Source: Flavobacterium pectinovorum | GTDB taxonomy: Bacteria; Bacteroidota; Bacteroidia; Flavobacteriales; Flavobacteriaceae | DNA length: 64,000 nt | Direction: 5' to 3' | Assembly: GCF_022802975.1 (NCBI RefSeq) | Contig: NZ_JAFEVZ010000004.1 | Coordinates: 1 to 64,000 of the forward strand | Shown: in pieces, positions 44,951-53,209 of the stretch | Numbering within the stretch: position 1 is the stretch's first letter | Layout: every line of letters starts with the position of its first letter | Made by a program: the position numbers and the translations under genes | Notes under the pieces: generated by a model | Database searches by the model: none | The model's input: the letters and a program-made list of their open reading frames with translations, nothing else | What the model was told of the DNA's origin: nothing

Positions 44951-45520
44951 CTAAGTTTTATATACTAACGAGCAATGGTACGCCAAGAAATTATTTTTTA
45001 TAGTATTTAATTCTTCGTAAGAACTCATACTATAATTTTTTGGAAAAGCATGAGGTCGTAGTAGAAACGCTTGAAAATATAACAGTCCATAACTTGAAGA
45101 AATCCTTTGTACAACATCATGATTAAAAGAACTATTTGTCACAACTAAATCATCTATTTCCTTTATTCGTTTCCTAAGTCCATACATATTGGATACATCT
45201 AAATATAAATTGCTCAAAGTAATTTCATTTTCGCTAAGCGAATTTGAAATTCTATGTAAAATCAACGAGTCACTCTTCAAATTGTCAAAATTAATATCTT
45301 TTACTTTTTTAACTTTCAATCTATCTATATCCTCAAAAATTAATTTCAGTTTTTCAATTCCTAATGCAAAGCTTGAAGTTAAATTAATTTGATCTAGCGC
45401 AAAATTAGTTTTACTTAATGAATACCCCTTGTATGCATACCATCCGGCAATACCTGATATTATTAAAGCACACAAAGCTATCCAATCTGATGTTGATATA
45501 ATTTGTTGCATTTCTTCCAC
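44951..45520 (-). CDS. single-TM protein of unknown function (array gene)
   Basis: A 189-residue protein with one N-terminal transmembrane helix (WIALCALIISGIAGWYAYKGY) and a mainly helical cytoplasmic part (LGIEKLKLIFEDIDRLKVKKVKDI, LYLDVSNMYGLRKRIKEIDDLV, YGLLYFQAFLLRPHAFP). No motif is recognised. It is preceded by an attC-like right half and followed by element end copy 8, the standard position of array cargo. The function is unknown. Confidence 0.62.
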   Translation of the reverse strand: MEEMQQIISTSDWIALCALIISGIAGWYAYKGYSLSKTNFALDQINLTSSFALGIEKLKLIFEDIDRLKVKKVKDINFDNLKSDSLILHRISNSLSENEITLSNLYLDVSNMYGLRKRIKEIDDLVVTNSSFNHDVVQRISSSYGLLYFQAFLLRPHAFPKNYSMSSYEELNTIKNNFLAYHCSLVYKT

Positions 45521-45539
45521 GATTTTATCTTTTTAATTG

Positions 45540-45625
45540 TTAATAATTTTCCACTCCATAGCAAGTTTGAGACTAAACTAAGCCCGTTCTTCGAATTAGC
45601 TAAACATCGAAAATCCGCTGTAGTT
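45540..45625 (-). repeat. attC-like junction, family A (degenerate)
   Basis: On the minus strand CTACAGCGGATTTTCG is followed by GGGCTTAGTTTAGTCTCAAAC, the same block order as GGTCTTAATTTAGTCCCAAAC at 206-226, and by a GCTATGGAGTGG end. No GTT core is retained. Confidence 0.5.
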
Positions 45626-45626
45626 T

Positions 45627-46097
45627 TTAGTGGCTATCATCTTTTTCGTCCTCTAATATTATTTTGTAGAAAATAATTGTAAATAAAAATGTATTCACAA
45701 TTACAAATGAAAATATCCCTATGTTTATTGTTGTTGCTATTTTTAATAAAGTCAAACTTTTAATTTCAATTAGTTTTATTGTAAATGCTAGAATTAATGA
45801 ATATATGCAATTTATAATTGAAGTTAAAACGGTTAATTTATTAAGTAAAATTAATCTTTTGAAACTTCCATGACTTTTCATTTTGGTTATTGTGGAGCTA
45901 TTACTTTGGATTATTAAAGTTAGAACAGCTAATAAAAAACCAAAAAGTGTAGTTGTTATTGAAATTATTTTGTCTAAAAAATCTGCACTTTTTATAAATT
46001 CCAATTTTTCCCAATTCTCGAAAGAGAAGTACATAATAATAACAGCTGAAATATATCCAGAAAGTGTTTCTATCCAATATCCAATTGTTTTATCCAT
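45627..46097 (-). CDS. small four-TM membrane protein, second gene of a pair
   Basis: A 156-residue protein with four hydrophobic helices (ISAVIIMYFSF, IISITTTLFGFLLAVLTLII, LTSIINCIYSLILAFTI, NIGIFSFVIVNTFLFTIIFY) and short loops. It begins 6 bp after the stop of the 305-residue gene, so both are surely co-transcribed. A soluble protein coupled to a small membrane protein resembles the architecture of abortive-infection and defence pairs, but I do not recognise a known system. Confidence 0.72.
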   Translation of the reverse strand: MDKTIGYWIETLSGYISAVIIMYFSFENWEKLEFIKSADFLDKIISITTTLFGFLLAVLTLIIQSNSSTITKMKSHGSFKRLILLNKLTVLTSIINCIYSLILAFTIKLIEIKSLTLLKIATTINIGIFSFVIVNTFLFTIIFYKIILEDEKDDSH

Positions 46098-46103
46098 ATT
46101 TAG

Positions 46104-47021
46104 TTATCCAAAAATAGCATCTAAATCGTTTAAGCATCCTTTATGTAAACTCACTATTGCATCAGTTCTTTGTTTTTCTAATAAATCATTATTTTCTCTT
46201 GGTTCGTCTAACGCTATTTCTCTAATGTATCTGTCCGCAATTAAATCAATTTTTTGCAACTTTTCAATATCATTTTCATAACCTGTTACGATTACTTTCT
46301 GAATATTCTCTGCTGACCTTCCTTGAAGTAAAGAACCTACTTCATTTAAAACATCTCTAACAGTTTTTGTCATTAAACCTTTTGTTGTTTTTTTTGCTTC
46401 GACTTCAAATTTTGCAAAAACTCGTGATGAATTAAATTTATTTGCAGATTCACAAACTTCATAAATTGCGCCATTTTTATGTTTAAATTCCGATATCATT
46501 TTGTCTGGATTTGCAATTTGAATTTCAACTGACTTATGAAAGTTCATATTTACAATTCGATTATATTCATCTGATGTTAGAACTACTTCTAACTTTATTT
46601 TAAACTTTTTAAATAGAGTAGTGTCCTTTAAAGCGGAATATATAAAACTTATAAAGTGGTCAAGATAACAACCAAATTTATTAACTTCATACATTAAAAT
46701 ATTTCTTTTTTTATCAAATAGAAATACATTTCCGTAGGCCAATCCTTCGTCAACGTTTAAACCAAGTTTAGATAATGTTTTTGCTTTTTTACTTTTTTTT
46801 GGCGGTAAATTATTATTACGACTGGTCTCAATAATACCAACTAAATAATCTTCATTGTTTGCGAAAACTTTAAGTTCTAAATCTTTTCCTTTTAAATATA
46901 CTTCTTTATTTAGCACTTCTTTGGAAGTTAAAACTTCATCAAGTTTTATGTCAGTTATTTTGTCATCTAATGTTTTTAAAACGACTTTATAGAATTCAAT
47001 TTTCTTTTTTCTTACTGCCAT
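46104..47021 (-). CDS. soluble 305-residue protein, first gene of a pair with a four-TM protein
   Basis: MAVRKKKIEFYKVVLKTLDD onward, no signal peptide or membrane segment. Alternating strands and helices (EVYLKGKDLELKVFANNEDY, GLAYGNVFLFDKKRNILMYE, YLDHFISFIYSALKD) are followed by SLLQGRSAENIQKVIVTGYEND and a terminal helix DLLEKQRTDAIVSL. The layout is reminiscent of phage-borne or defence-associated DUF proteins, but I cannot name the family. Cassette-like ends (ATGGCAGCGACCATCAT and GATGATAGCCAC) lie upstream of this gene and downstream of its partner, so the pair moves as one unit. Confidence 0.72.
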   Translation of the reverse strand: MAVRKKKIEFYKVVLKTLDDKITDIKLDEVLTSKEVLNKEVYLKGKDLELKVFANNEDYLVGIIETSRNNNLPPKKSKKAKTLSKLGLNVDEGLAYGNVFLFDKKRNILMYEVNKFGCYLDHFISFIYSALKDTTLFKKFKIKLEVVLTSDEYNRIVNMNFHKSVEIQIANPDKMISEFKHKNGAIYEVCESANKFNSSRVFAKFEVEAKKTTKGLMTKTVRDVLNEVGSLLQGRSAENIQKVIVTGYENDIEKLQKIDLIADRYIREIALDEPRENNDLLEKQRTDAIVSLHKGCLNDLDAIFG

Positions 47022-47072
47022 TATTTATGTGGTTTATTTATATTTTTTTTGATTATGATGGTCGCTGCCATT

Positions 47073-47230
47073 AACTTCAAAGTAGCGCCAATCTACCCTA
47101 AATTGGGGGTATATACGAATATTTGTTACGTTTATATGCATTCAAAAATAATCAAAAAAAGATTACAAAGCATCAAAAAATATTTAGTTACCTCTACCCT
47201 TCTCAATAAAGAATGGAACACTTCGGAGAG
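47073..47230 (-). repeat. intergenic array element, copy 9 (short form)
   Basis: About 158 bp: AACTTCAAAGTAGCGCC, CCTAAATTGGGGGTATA, then CTCAATAAAGAATGGAAC with the same internal deletion junction as copy 2. Confidence 0.92.
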
Positions 47231-47239
47231 CGGAGATAT

Positions 47240-47602
47240 TTAAATAATAGACAGAAATCCTGACATTTGGTCTCTTGTTAAAGCACCGTCAACAAAGTAT
47301 TTTACGCTACCATACTTTTTGTCTTTAATTTCATAACCATCTATGAAATATCGCAATGAACCATATTTTGATTTATCTTTTACTTCATTACTATCAATGT
47401 AATATCTGACACTACCATATTTACTTTTTTCTTTAATTTCATTTCCGTCAATATAAAACTTTACAGTTCCATATTTAGATTTTTCTTTTACTTCTGAACC
47501 ATCAATATAAAACAGCGTCGTACCATATTTTTTATCCTTAATCTCATTTCCGTCTATATAAAATAAAGTTTTCCCGTATTTTTTGTCTTTAATCTCTGGC
47601 AT
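47240..47602 (-). CDS. beta-flower-like tandem-repeat protein
   Basis: A 120-residue protein built of six tandem units of 17-18 residues of the form E-I-K-D-K-K-Y-G-x-x-x-F/Y-Y-I-D-G-x. The DNA shows the same 51-54 bp periodicity. The repeat strongly resembles the '4-fold beta flower' proteins seen in Bacteroidetes, a small all-beta fold of unknown function. There is no signal peptide. It starts MPEIKDKKYG and ends with a non-repeat tail LTRDQMSGFLSII. As an array gene it could be a binding or decoy module. Confidence 0.72.
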   Translation of the reverse strand: MPEIKDKKYGKTLFYIDGNEIKDKKYGTTLFYIDGSEVKEKSKYGTVKFYIDGNEIKEKSKYGSVRYYIDSNEVKDKSKYGSLRYFIDGYEIKDKKYGSVKYFVDGALTRDQMSGFLSII

Positions 47603-47732
47603 ATAATATTGTTGTTTAAAATAGCTTACTCTATTCGGTTTTCAGCATTCCCGTTTTTAGCAAATGTAAAATATCAGTCATCAATCAATCTGTATAGTTG
47701 TTGTTTGCACAGTCGTCCTTTAACATAGCAGG

Positions 47733-48006
47733 TCACTTTTTATTGCGCTACAAAGTAGCACCAATCTAACCGAAATTGTATATCTACGAATGTTTGTTAC
47801 GTTTATATATTTTCAAAAACAACCAAAAAAGATTACAAAGCATCAAAGAATATTTAGTTACCTCTATCCTTGTTAATAAGTAATTACATAAGCAGCTAGT
47901 TATTTAAAGTCGGGAGACTTTCAGGAGTTTTTAATTTACAAGAGCATAAACAAATTACGCAAAGTAGGAGACATTTGCCTGCGTTAGAATGGAACACTTC
48001 AGAGAG
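47733..48006 (-). repeat. intergenic array element, copy 10 (full)
   Basis: CACTTTTTATTGCGCTAC replaces the usual left end; AAAAGATTACAAAGCATC, TCGGGAGACTTTCAGGAG and GCGTTAGAATGGAACAC are intact. 47603-47732 upstream of the beta-flower gene shows no feature. Confidence 0.9.
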
Positions 48007-48012
48007 AAATTT

Positions 48013-48510
48013 TTAGATGTTAGATAAAATTAAATTATCATCATACTTTAATTTTTTATATTTATTTAAAGTTCTCGTTGTACCGCGTAGTATATTTTCC
48101 AATTGATCAATTTTCTCTGCGTTTTTCATGTTTATTAAAATAAGACGTGCATTTTCAAATACATATCTAGAAGACATTAAAAAATTTTCATTTGTCAATT
48201 CTACTTTAAAATATTCTCTACAAGTTATAAATAGAAGTCTATTGAACCATGCTTTAGGTCGTATATCGAAATGCTTAGGAATTCTTTCTGTAAATGAAGT
48301 TGTACGAGCTTTACCAACTACTAAAATATTTTCGTCGGTTTTAAAAATATAAATTCCATGTCCAGGATTAATAATTTGTTCATTGCAATAAGTTAAATCT
48401 TTTACTTTTAGTTCATTTAATTTTATTCCCTCTGTGCTTTCTATTAAATCTATAAATTGTTTTAAACTACGATGAGAATGCTCATCAAATTCAATTAGAT
48501 ATTTACTCAT
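48013..48510 (-). CDS. GIY-YIG nuclease-like protein (array gene)
   Basis: A 165-residue protein. Residues 52-66 read GIYIFKTDENILVVG, the two-strand GIY...VVG element of the GIY-YIG fold, followed by KARTTSFTERIPKHF, where Arg76 sits at the position of the catalytic arginine. The N-terminal 45 residues are helical and the C-terminal part (FVNSRYVF-type, ARLILINMKNAEKIDQL) is unassigned. If active it would nick or cut DNA. The second Tyr of the motif is replaced by Val, so activity is uncertain. Confidence 0.6.
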   Translation of the reverse strand: MSKYLIEFDEHSHRSLKQFIDLIESTEGIKLNELKVKDLTYCNEQIINPGHGIYIFKTDENILVVGKARTTSFTERIPKHFDIRPKAWFNRLLFITCREYFKVELTNENFLMSSRYVFENARLILINMKNAEKIDQLENILRGTTRTLNKYKKLKYDDNLILSNI

Positions 48511-48566
48511 GTCTGTTTTGCCTCTAAAAATTTGAACCTATTTATCTAAGAAAAAAATTTCGACTA

Positions 48567-48645
48567 TTTACCCTAAATTGGTGATCACGAAGTTTTTCTT
48601 AGTCTATATACTTTCAAAAATAACAAAAAAAAGATTATAAAATTA
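48567..48645 (-). repeat. intergenic array element, copy 11 (degenerate left half)
   Basis: CCCTAAATTGGTGATCAC, TATATACTTTCAAAAATAAC and AAAAAGATTATAAA match the left half of the element. It is the last recognisable copy, so the array ends here. Confidence 0.7.
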
Positions 48646-49039
48646 GCTTTTTTCTAAGTTGTTTTTACTGTGTGATTGTTTTTTAGCTAATGTGCTATAA
48701 AAAATTAAATTCTATCTCTCGAGAATAATTATCCAAAGCTAAAAATAAAAAAAACCTTGAACCTTATCGATTCAAGGGTTTATCGTGATGCCCCCCACAG
48801 TATCACAATACTATAAAAACTTGATTTATAAATTTAGATTTAAAATCTCTTTTTTTTGTCTCTCGTTTTCCAACTATCATTATACCTATAACTGTCTCTG
48901 GTCTCTTGTACTTTACTACTTATGTAAAACCCTACTGGAATAATTAGAATTCCTATAATTATTTCATACCATTCCATTGTAAATACTTAAATATTAATTG
49001 GCTTTTTTATGTAAGAGATGAAAAATATTTTAATTAAAA
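48646..49039. other. non-coding boundary with a minus-strand terminator
   Basis: The stem AAACCTTGAA (48752-48761) / TTCAAGGGTTT (48771-48781) is preceded on the plus strand by a run of As, giving a U-tract on the minus strand, so it is probably the terminator of the 49040 gene. GTGAT/ATCAC at 48784-48806 forms a further short hairpin. No gene of more than 40 codons is convincing. Confidence 0.5.
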
Positions 49040-49255
49040 TTACTTCTCATAACCACAAAGGTTTTTATAACCCAGTTCATTAGCTTTCTTCAAAGAAACT
49101 TTTTTGATGGTGTGAGTACATTCAGATAAACCTTTGCAGTCTCCAGTAAGATGGTATTTGGCTGCTGTTTTGCTCACACATATGTAAACCTCTTTATCAT
49201 TTTTATTAGAAACACCAAACAATATCACAATAATTGAAATTAGAAGTATTTTCAT
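49040..49255 (-). CDS. small exported protein, conserved in flavobacteria
   Basis: A 71-residue protein with a signal peptide (MKILLISIIVILFGVS) and a short mature part VYICVSKTAAKYHLTGDCKG followed by CTHTIKKVSLKKANELGY. The Cys-His pattern (CVSK...YH...C...C...H) could bind a metal ion. Proteins of this kind accompany accessory regions in Bacteroidetes, but I know no function. It is on the same strand as the regulator at 49357, 101 bp downstream of it. Confidence 0.62.
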   Translation of the reverse strand: MKILLISIIVILFGVSNKNDKEVYICVSKTAAKYHLTGDCKGLSECTHTIKKVSLKKANELGYKNLCGYEK

Positions 49256-49356
49256 AAATTCATTTTTTTTAAGTCATATTCACATTAAAGCAAAAATAGT
49301 AAATTTCTTATAAAAATAATATTTTTTTTCAAAAATATATTCATAAAAAAAGATGC

Positions 49357-49683
49357 CTAAGCATCCTTTTTTGTTTTTAATATAAAATCATCATTAATCC
49401 GAGAACCATATTTTGTTTCTATTAATTTAAAAAAATCTGATAAAGAGATTTTTTTGTAAAAACAAATGATTGCTAGTGTTGAAACCGGCACTCTATACGG
49501 TTTATCCTCTAAAATTTTTTTAATAATATGTCGATGTACTCCTAGTTCTTGAGCTTGAGGTAAAACTGGCTTAGTATTATCTAACCATTCATTCCTTATG
49601 TAATCACATATGAATTGATCAAGCAGAAATACGACTGTTTCTGTCTTATTATTTGAAGGTTTATTATTAGTCTTAATTGCCAT
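49357..49683 (-). CDS. helix-turn-helix regulator, XRE-like
   Basis: A 108-residue protein. PQAQELGVHRHIIKKIL followed by PVSTLAIICFYKKISLSDFF matches an XRE-type helix-turn-helix in which VHRHIIKKI would be the recognition helix. The N-terminal 15 residues are disordered. An inverted repeat, TGTCACGATAGTGACA, lies 35 bp upstream of its start and is a likely autoregulatory operator. It is probably the regulator of the small exported protein next to it. Confidence 0.75.
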   Translation of the reverse strand: MAIKTNNKPSNNKTETVVFLLDQFICDYIRNEWLDNTKPVLPQAQELGVHRHIIKKILEDKPYRVPVSTLAIICFYKKISLSDFFKLIETKYGSRINDDFILKTKKDA

Positions 49684-49717
49684 TCAGACAAAAGAATATA
49701 TTATTACCGATATTTAG

Positions 49718-49733
49718 TGTCACGATAGTGACA
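49718..49733. promoter_or_regulatory. palindromic operator candidate
   Basis: TGTCAC-GATA-GTGACA is a perfect inverted repeat with a 4-bp spacer. It lies upstream of the HTH gene and 37 bp before the -7 box at 49771, so it could control both divergent transcripts. Confidence 0.6.
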
Positions 49734-49770
49734 GTTTCGTGTTTTTTTAGTAAGTTTGCAATTGAATACA

Positions 49771-49778
49771 TATATTTG
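49771..49778 (+). promoter_or_regulatory. -7 box upstream of the structured RNA
   Basis: TATATTTG matches TAnnTTTG exactly and would start a transcript near 49785, just before the structured segment. A TTTG occurs only 12 bp upstream, closer than the usual -33 spacing. Confidence 0.55.
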
Positions 49779-49816
49779 CGATTCTTCATATAAAATATTT
49801 GAAGCATTCGCTTAGA

Positions 49817-49950
49817 ATCTCGGATGGAAAACTGGTAATTTTAGCAACGAGATGATAAGTAAGATGCTCACGCCATAGGCGTGGGCTCACTTATTGTTGC
49901 ATGGTATACCAGTACCTCCGTTCGATAAGCTGAGTTCCGCGCCTTTTTTT
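49817..49950 (+). ncRNA. structured RNA with possible terminator switch (leader or sRNA)
   Basis: A long four-helix stem: CTGGTA (49832) with TACCAG (49907), GCAAC (49844) with GTTGC (49896), ATAAGT (49855) with ACTTAT (49889), and GCTCACGCC (49866) with GGCGTGGGC (49878). ATCTCG (49817) can instead pair with CGAGAT (49848). GGCGTGGGCTCA (49878-49889) can also pair with TGAGTTCCGCGCC (49931-49943), directly followed by seven Ts, so two mutually exclusive folds exist, one a terminator. It precedes the SusC gene by 227 bp and may be its attenuator or an independent small RNA. Confidence 0.7.
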
Positions 49951-50097
49951 ATGCTTATTACTCAACTTAACATTCTTAGCCAATACTTCTATTTATTTTT
50001 TAAAGTTTCGCAGCCAGAACTAACTTATAACTTTTGCTGCCTATGATTAAATAATACTAATGCAATTGCTTCGTTCCTCGCAATGACATAAAAAAAA

Positions 50098-50135
50098 TGG
50101 CCCTCTACTTCGTCGCCAAACTAGCGTAGAGGACC
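50098..50135 (+). repeat. hairpin in the SusC leader
   Basis: CCCTCTAC (about 50101) and GTAGAGG pair around an 18-nt loop, 40 bp before the SusC start. The preceding GCTTCGTTCCTCGCAATGAC is a dispersed-repeat-like tract. 49951-50097 shows nothing else. Confidence 0.5.
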
Positions 50136-50176
50136 TTAGCTAACAAAACCAACGTTTCACTAACCAACTCAATATT

Positions 50177-53100
50177 ATGAATAATTTTTCATTCTACAAG
50201 GGTGGAAAGGCTCTTTGTTGCCTGTTTTTAATGGGTTTCTTCTTGTCTTTTTCATCTGTTTCTGCAGGAAATTCGTATCGGCGTATTTCTAATCTTTTTC
50301 AACAACATCACATTCAGGGTACTGTATCCGACGGCATTACTCCCCTGCCCGGCGTTACTATTGCCGTAAAAGGTAAAACACATAACGCTGCTATATCTGA
50401 TTATAGCGGGCAGTATTCTATCTCGGCTTCTGCTCAGGATACTTTGGTGGTTTCTTTTATCGGGTTTAAAACGGTGCTTGTTCCTATAAAAGGGCGTACT
50501 AAGATTGATATCCAATTACAATACGATACCACTACCCTTCAGGAAGTAAAGGTTAATGCAGGATATTATTCTGTAAAAGAAAGCGAGCGTACCGGTAGTA
50601 TTGCCCGCATTACTGCAAAGGATATCGAAAACCAGCCTGTCACTAATGTACTGGCTACCATGCAGGGACGTATGGCTGGGGTGAGCATTATACAATCGAC
50701 CGGAGTTCCGGGTGGTGGTTTTGATATCAAAATTCGTGGACAGAACAGCATTCGTGCAGATGGAAACTCACCATTGTATATTATTGATGGTGTTCCGTAT
50801 GCTTCTGACCCTATTGGGTACAACCAAACGGCATCGACGTATCCGAGTGTTACGAGTCCGCTAAACAGTATTAATCCTGATGCTATTGAGAGTATCGAAG
50901 TGCTAAAAGATGCTGATGCTACCGCTATTTATGGTTCGAGGGGAGCGAATGGTGTGGTTTTGATTACCACCAAAAAAGGAAAGGCCGGTAAAACCACTTT
51001 TACCGTAAGTGCCACAACAGGTGCCGGAACTGTTACCCAATTTATGAAGCTGATGCAAACACCTCAATATCTTGCGATGCGAAAACAGGCTTTTATAAAC
51101 GACGGCTTAAATACTTATGGGGCTGCTGATTATGACATTAACGGTACGTGGGACCAAAATCGTAATACTGACTGGCAAAAAGAACTATTGGGCGGTACAT
51201 CGCAAATAAACGATTTTAACGGTACCGTTTCAGGAGGATCTGAACAGACACAGTTTTTGTTCAGCGGAAATTATCATACCGAAACGACTGTGTTTCCGGG
51301 AGACTTTCTATACAAAAAAGGGAATTCTCAGATTAATGTAAATCATCGGTCTGAGGATAAAAGATTCCGTTTGACCTTTTCTGCCGGATATACTGTACAG
51401 GATAATGACCAGCCTGCATTTGATTTTACGTATGATGCCCGAACCCTTGCTCCCAACGCACCTGCATTATATGATGAAAATGGTGAACTGAACTGGGAAA
51501 ACGGAACATGGGAAAATCCGCTTCGTAATCTAAATGCTAAGTTTGAATCGAAAACGAAAGATCTGGTTGCCAATGCGGTTTTATCTTATGAAATATTACC
51601 TCAACTTACCCTAAAAAGCAGTTTTGGCTATACTGACCTGAATACTATTGAAACCCGTACTTCGCCATCGACTATTTACAACCCTGCTTTGAATATTACA
51701 AGTGACAGGTCGGCGATTTATGTGAACCATACCAATCGCTCTTCATGGATTGCTGAACCTCAACTGAACTGGAAAAAAGAAATAAAACGCGGGACGCTTG
51801 ATTTGCTTTTGGGCACTACGTTTCAAAACCAGACTACTGATAAGCTTTATGAATCCGGAAGCGGTTTTATCTCTAACAGTCTGATTTATAATTTGGCCGC
51901 TGCTAAATTTCCTAAAGTCTTACTTGACGATATGACCCAATATAAATATCAGGCTTTTTTTGGGAGAATCAATTATGCGTATGACCAGCGTTACATTCTT
52001 AACTTAACCGGAAGACGTGACGGATCAAGCCGTTTTGGTCCCGGTAATCAGTTTGCCACTTTTGGCGCTGTTGGTGCTGCATGGTTGTTTCATAAGGAGC
52101 ATTTCCTGTCTGCATTGACATGGCTTAGTTTTGGTAAAATACGTTCGAGTTATGGAACTACAGGCAGTGACCAGATTGGAGATTATATGTTTTTGGACAC
52201 CTATACTACCGCCAGTGCCAATTACAGCAATACAGCAGGGATGCAACCCACCCGTTTGTTTAATGCTAATTTTGGCTGGGAAACTAACAAAAAGCTTGAA
52301 GGTGCTATAGAACTGGGCTTTTTGCAGGACAGGATTTTTACCACAGCTGCGTGGTATCAGAACCGTTCCTCGAATCAGCTTGTAGGTGTTCCGTTAGCGG
52401 GTACGACAGGTTTTACCGTACTGCAATCTAATCTTGATGCTACGGTAGAAAATACCGGATGGGAATTTACCCTGCGTACTGTTAATTTTAACAACAAAAA
52501 TTTTAACTGGACGACGAGTGTAAACCTGACTTTTGCCCGTAACCGTCTTGTAGCATTTCCCGGTCTTGCCAATTCTACTTACAGCCAAAAATACAGGATT
52601 GGAGAGCCTTTGAATATACTGCTGCTCCACAACTATTTGGGCGTAAACCCGCAAACAGGTATTTACGATTTTGAAGATTTAAATAAAGATGGCAGAATCA
52701 CTTCGCCAGAAGACCAGCAAACGATAACTGACCTGAATCCTCAGTATTTTGGAGGCGTGCAAAATCAGCTTCGTTATAAAAACTGGAAACTGGATTTTCT
52801 TTTTCAGTTTGTCAAACAAGACAATATTCTTTATTCGATGGGTTTTGCGGGGCAGATGTCTAACCAACCGCTTAGTGTAGGGAATAGCTGGATGAATGTG
52901 GGAGATAATGCTTCGTATCAAATTTATACAACCGGGCTTAACAGCAATGCTGTACAAGGCGACAACCTGTTTAATAAGAGTACTGCCAGTGTTACTGATG
53001 CCTCGTTTATCAGGCTGAAAAACATTGCTGTTTCTTATGATGTTCCGCTTAGTCTCAAGAGTACACGCTGTACCATTTTATTGCAAAGCCAAAACTTGTT

Positions 53101-53200
53101 GACTTTTACCCAATATGAAGGCGGTGATCCTGAATTTACCTTAACAGGCTACCTGCCACCGCTTAAAGTGATAACAGCCGGAGTACAATTAACCTTTTAA
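50177..53200 (+). CDS. SusC/RagA-type TonB-dependent outer-membrane transporter
   Basis: A 1007-residue protein. After the signal peptide (FFLSFSSVSAG) comes a CarboxypepD_reg-like domain (HIQGTVSDGITPLPGVTIAV...DYSGQYSI), then the plug (NQPVTNVLATMQGRMAGV, SPLYIIDGVPY, ESIEVLKDADATAIYGSRGA-type SusC signature, NGVVLITTKKGK), then a 22-strand barrel ending LKVITAGVQLTF. It imports large nutrients using TonB energy. The SusD partner starts 9 bp downstream. The substrate is unknown; the S9 peptidase gene in the operon points to peptides. Confidence 0.97.
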   Translation: MNNFSFYKGGKALCCLFLMGFFLSFSSVSAGNSYRRISNLFQQHHIQGTVSDGITPLPGVTIAVKGKTHNAAISDYSGQYSISASAQDTLVVSFIGFKTVLVPIKGRTKIDIQLQYDTTTLQEVKVNAGYYSVKESERTGSIARITAKDIENQPVTNVLATMQGRMAGVSIIQSTGVPGGGFDIKIRGQNSIRADGNSPLYIIDGVPYASDPIGYNQTASTYPSVTSPLNSINPDAIESIEVLKDADATAIYGSRGANGVVLITTKKGKAGKTTFTVSATTGAGTVTQFMKLMQTPQYLAMRKQAFINDGLNTYGAADYDINGTWDQNRNTDWQKELLGGTSQINDFNGTVSGGSEQTQFLFSGNYHTETTVFPGDFLYKKGNSQINVNHRSEDKRFRLTFSAGYTVQDNDQPAFDFTYDARTLAPNAPALYDENGELNWENGTWENPLRNLNAKFESKTKDLVANAVLSYEILPQLTLKSSFGYTDLNTIETRTSPSTIYNPALNITSDRSAIYVNHTNRSSWIAEPQLNWKKEIKRGTLDLLLGTTFQNQTTDKLYESGSGFISNSLIYNLAAAKFPKVLLDDMTQYKYQAFFGRINYAYDQRYILNLTGRRDGSSRFGPGNQFATFGAVGAAWLFHKEHFLSALTWLSFGKIRSSYGTTGSDQIGDYMFLDTYTTASANYSNTAGMQPTRLFNANFGWETNKKLEGAIELGFLQDRIFTTAAWYQNRSSNQLVGVPLAGTTGFTVLQSNLDATVENTGWEFTLRTVNFNNKNFNWTTSVNLTFARNRLVAFPGLANSTYSQKYRIGEPLNILLLHNYLGVNPQTGIYDFEDLNKDGRITSPEDQQTITDLNPQYFGGVQNQLRYKNWKLDFLFQFVKQDNILYSMGFAGQMSNQPLSVGNSWMNVGDNASYQIYTTGLNSNAVQGDNLFNKSTASVTDASFIRLKNIAVSYDVPLSLKSTRCTILLQSQNLLTFTQYEGGDPEFTLTGYLPPLKVITAGVQLTF

Positions 53201-53209
53201 TCTAAAAAA

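Noticed and set aside
45627..47021. Kiwa (KwaA/KwaB) defence system
   Set aside because: The size classes (four-TM protein plus a protein of about 300 residues) fit, but gene order is reversed and no DUF4868 motif is recognised.
35619..48006. CRISPR-like spacing of repeats
   Set aside because: The repeated units are about 160-280 bp and the 'spacers' are whole genes of varied length; there are no short direct repeats of 24-40 bp and no Cas genes.
49817..49950. tRNA gene
   Set aside because: The fold is a single long stem of about 80 nt without an acceptor, anticodon loop or CCA end.
50252..52957. Several minus-strand frames inside the SusC gene
   Set aside because: They are antisense shadows of a well-supported long gene.
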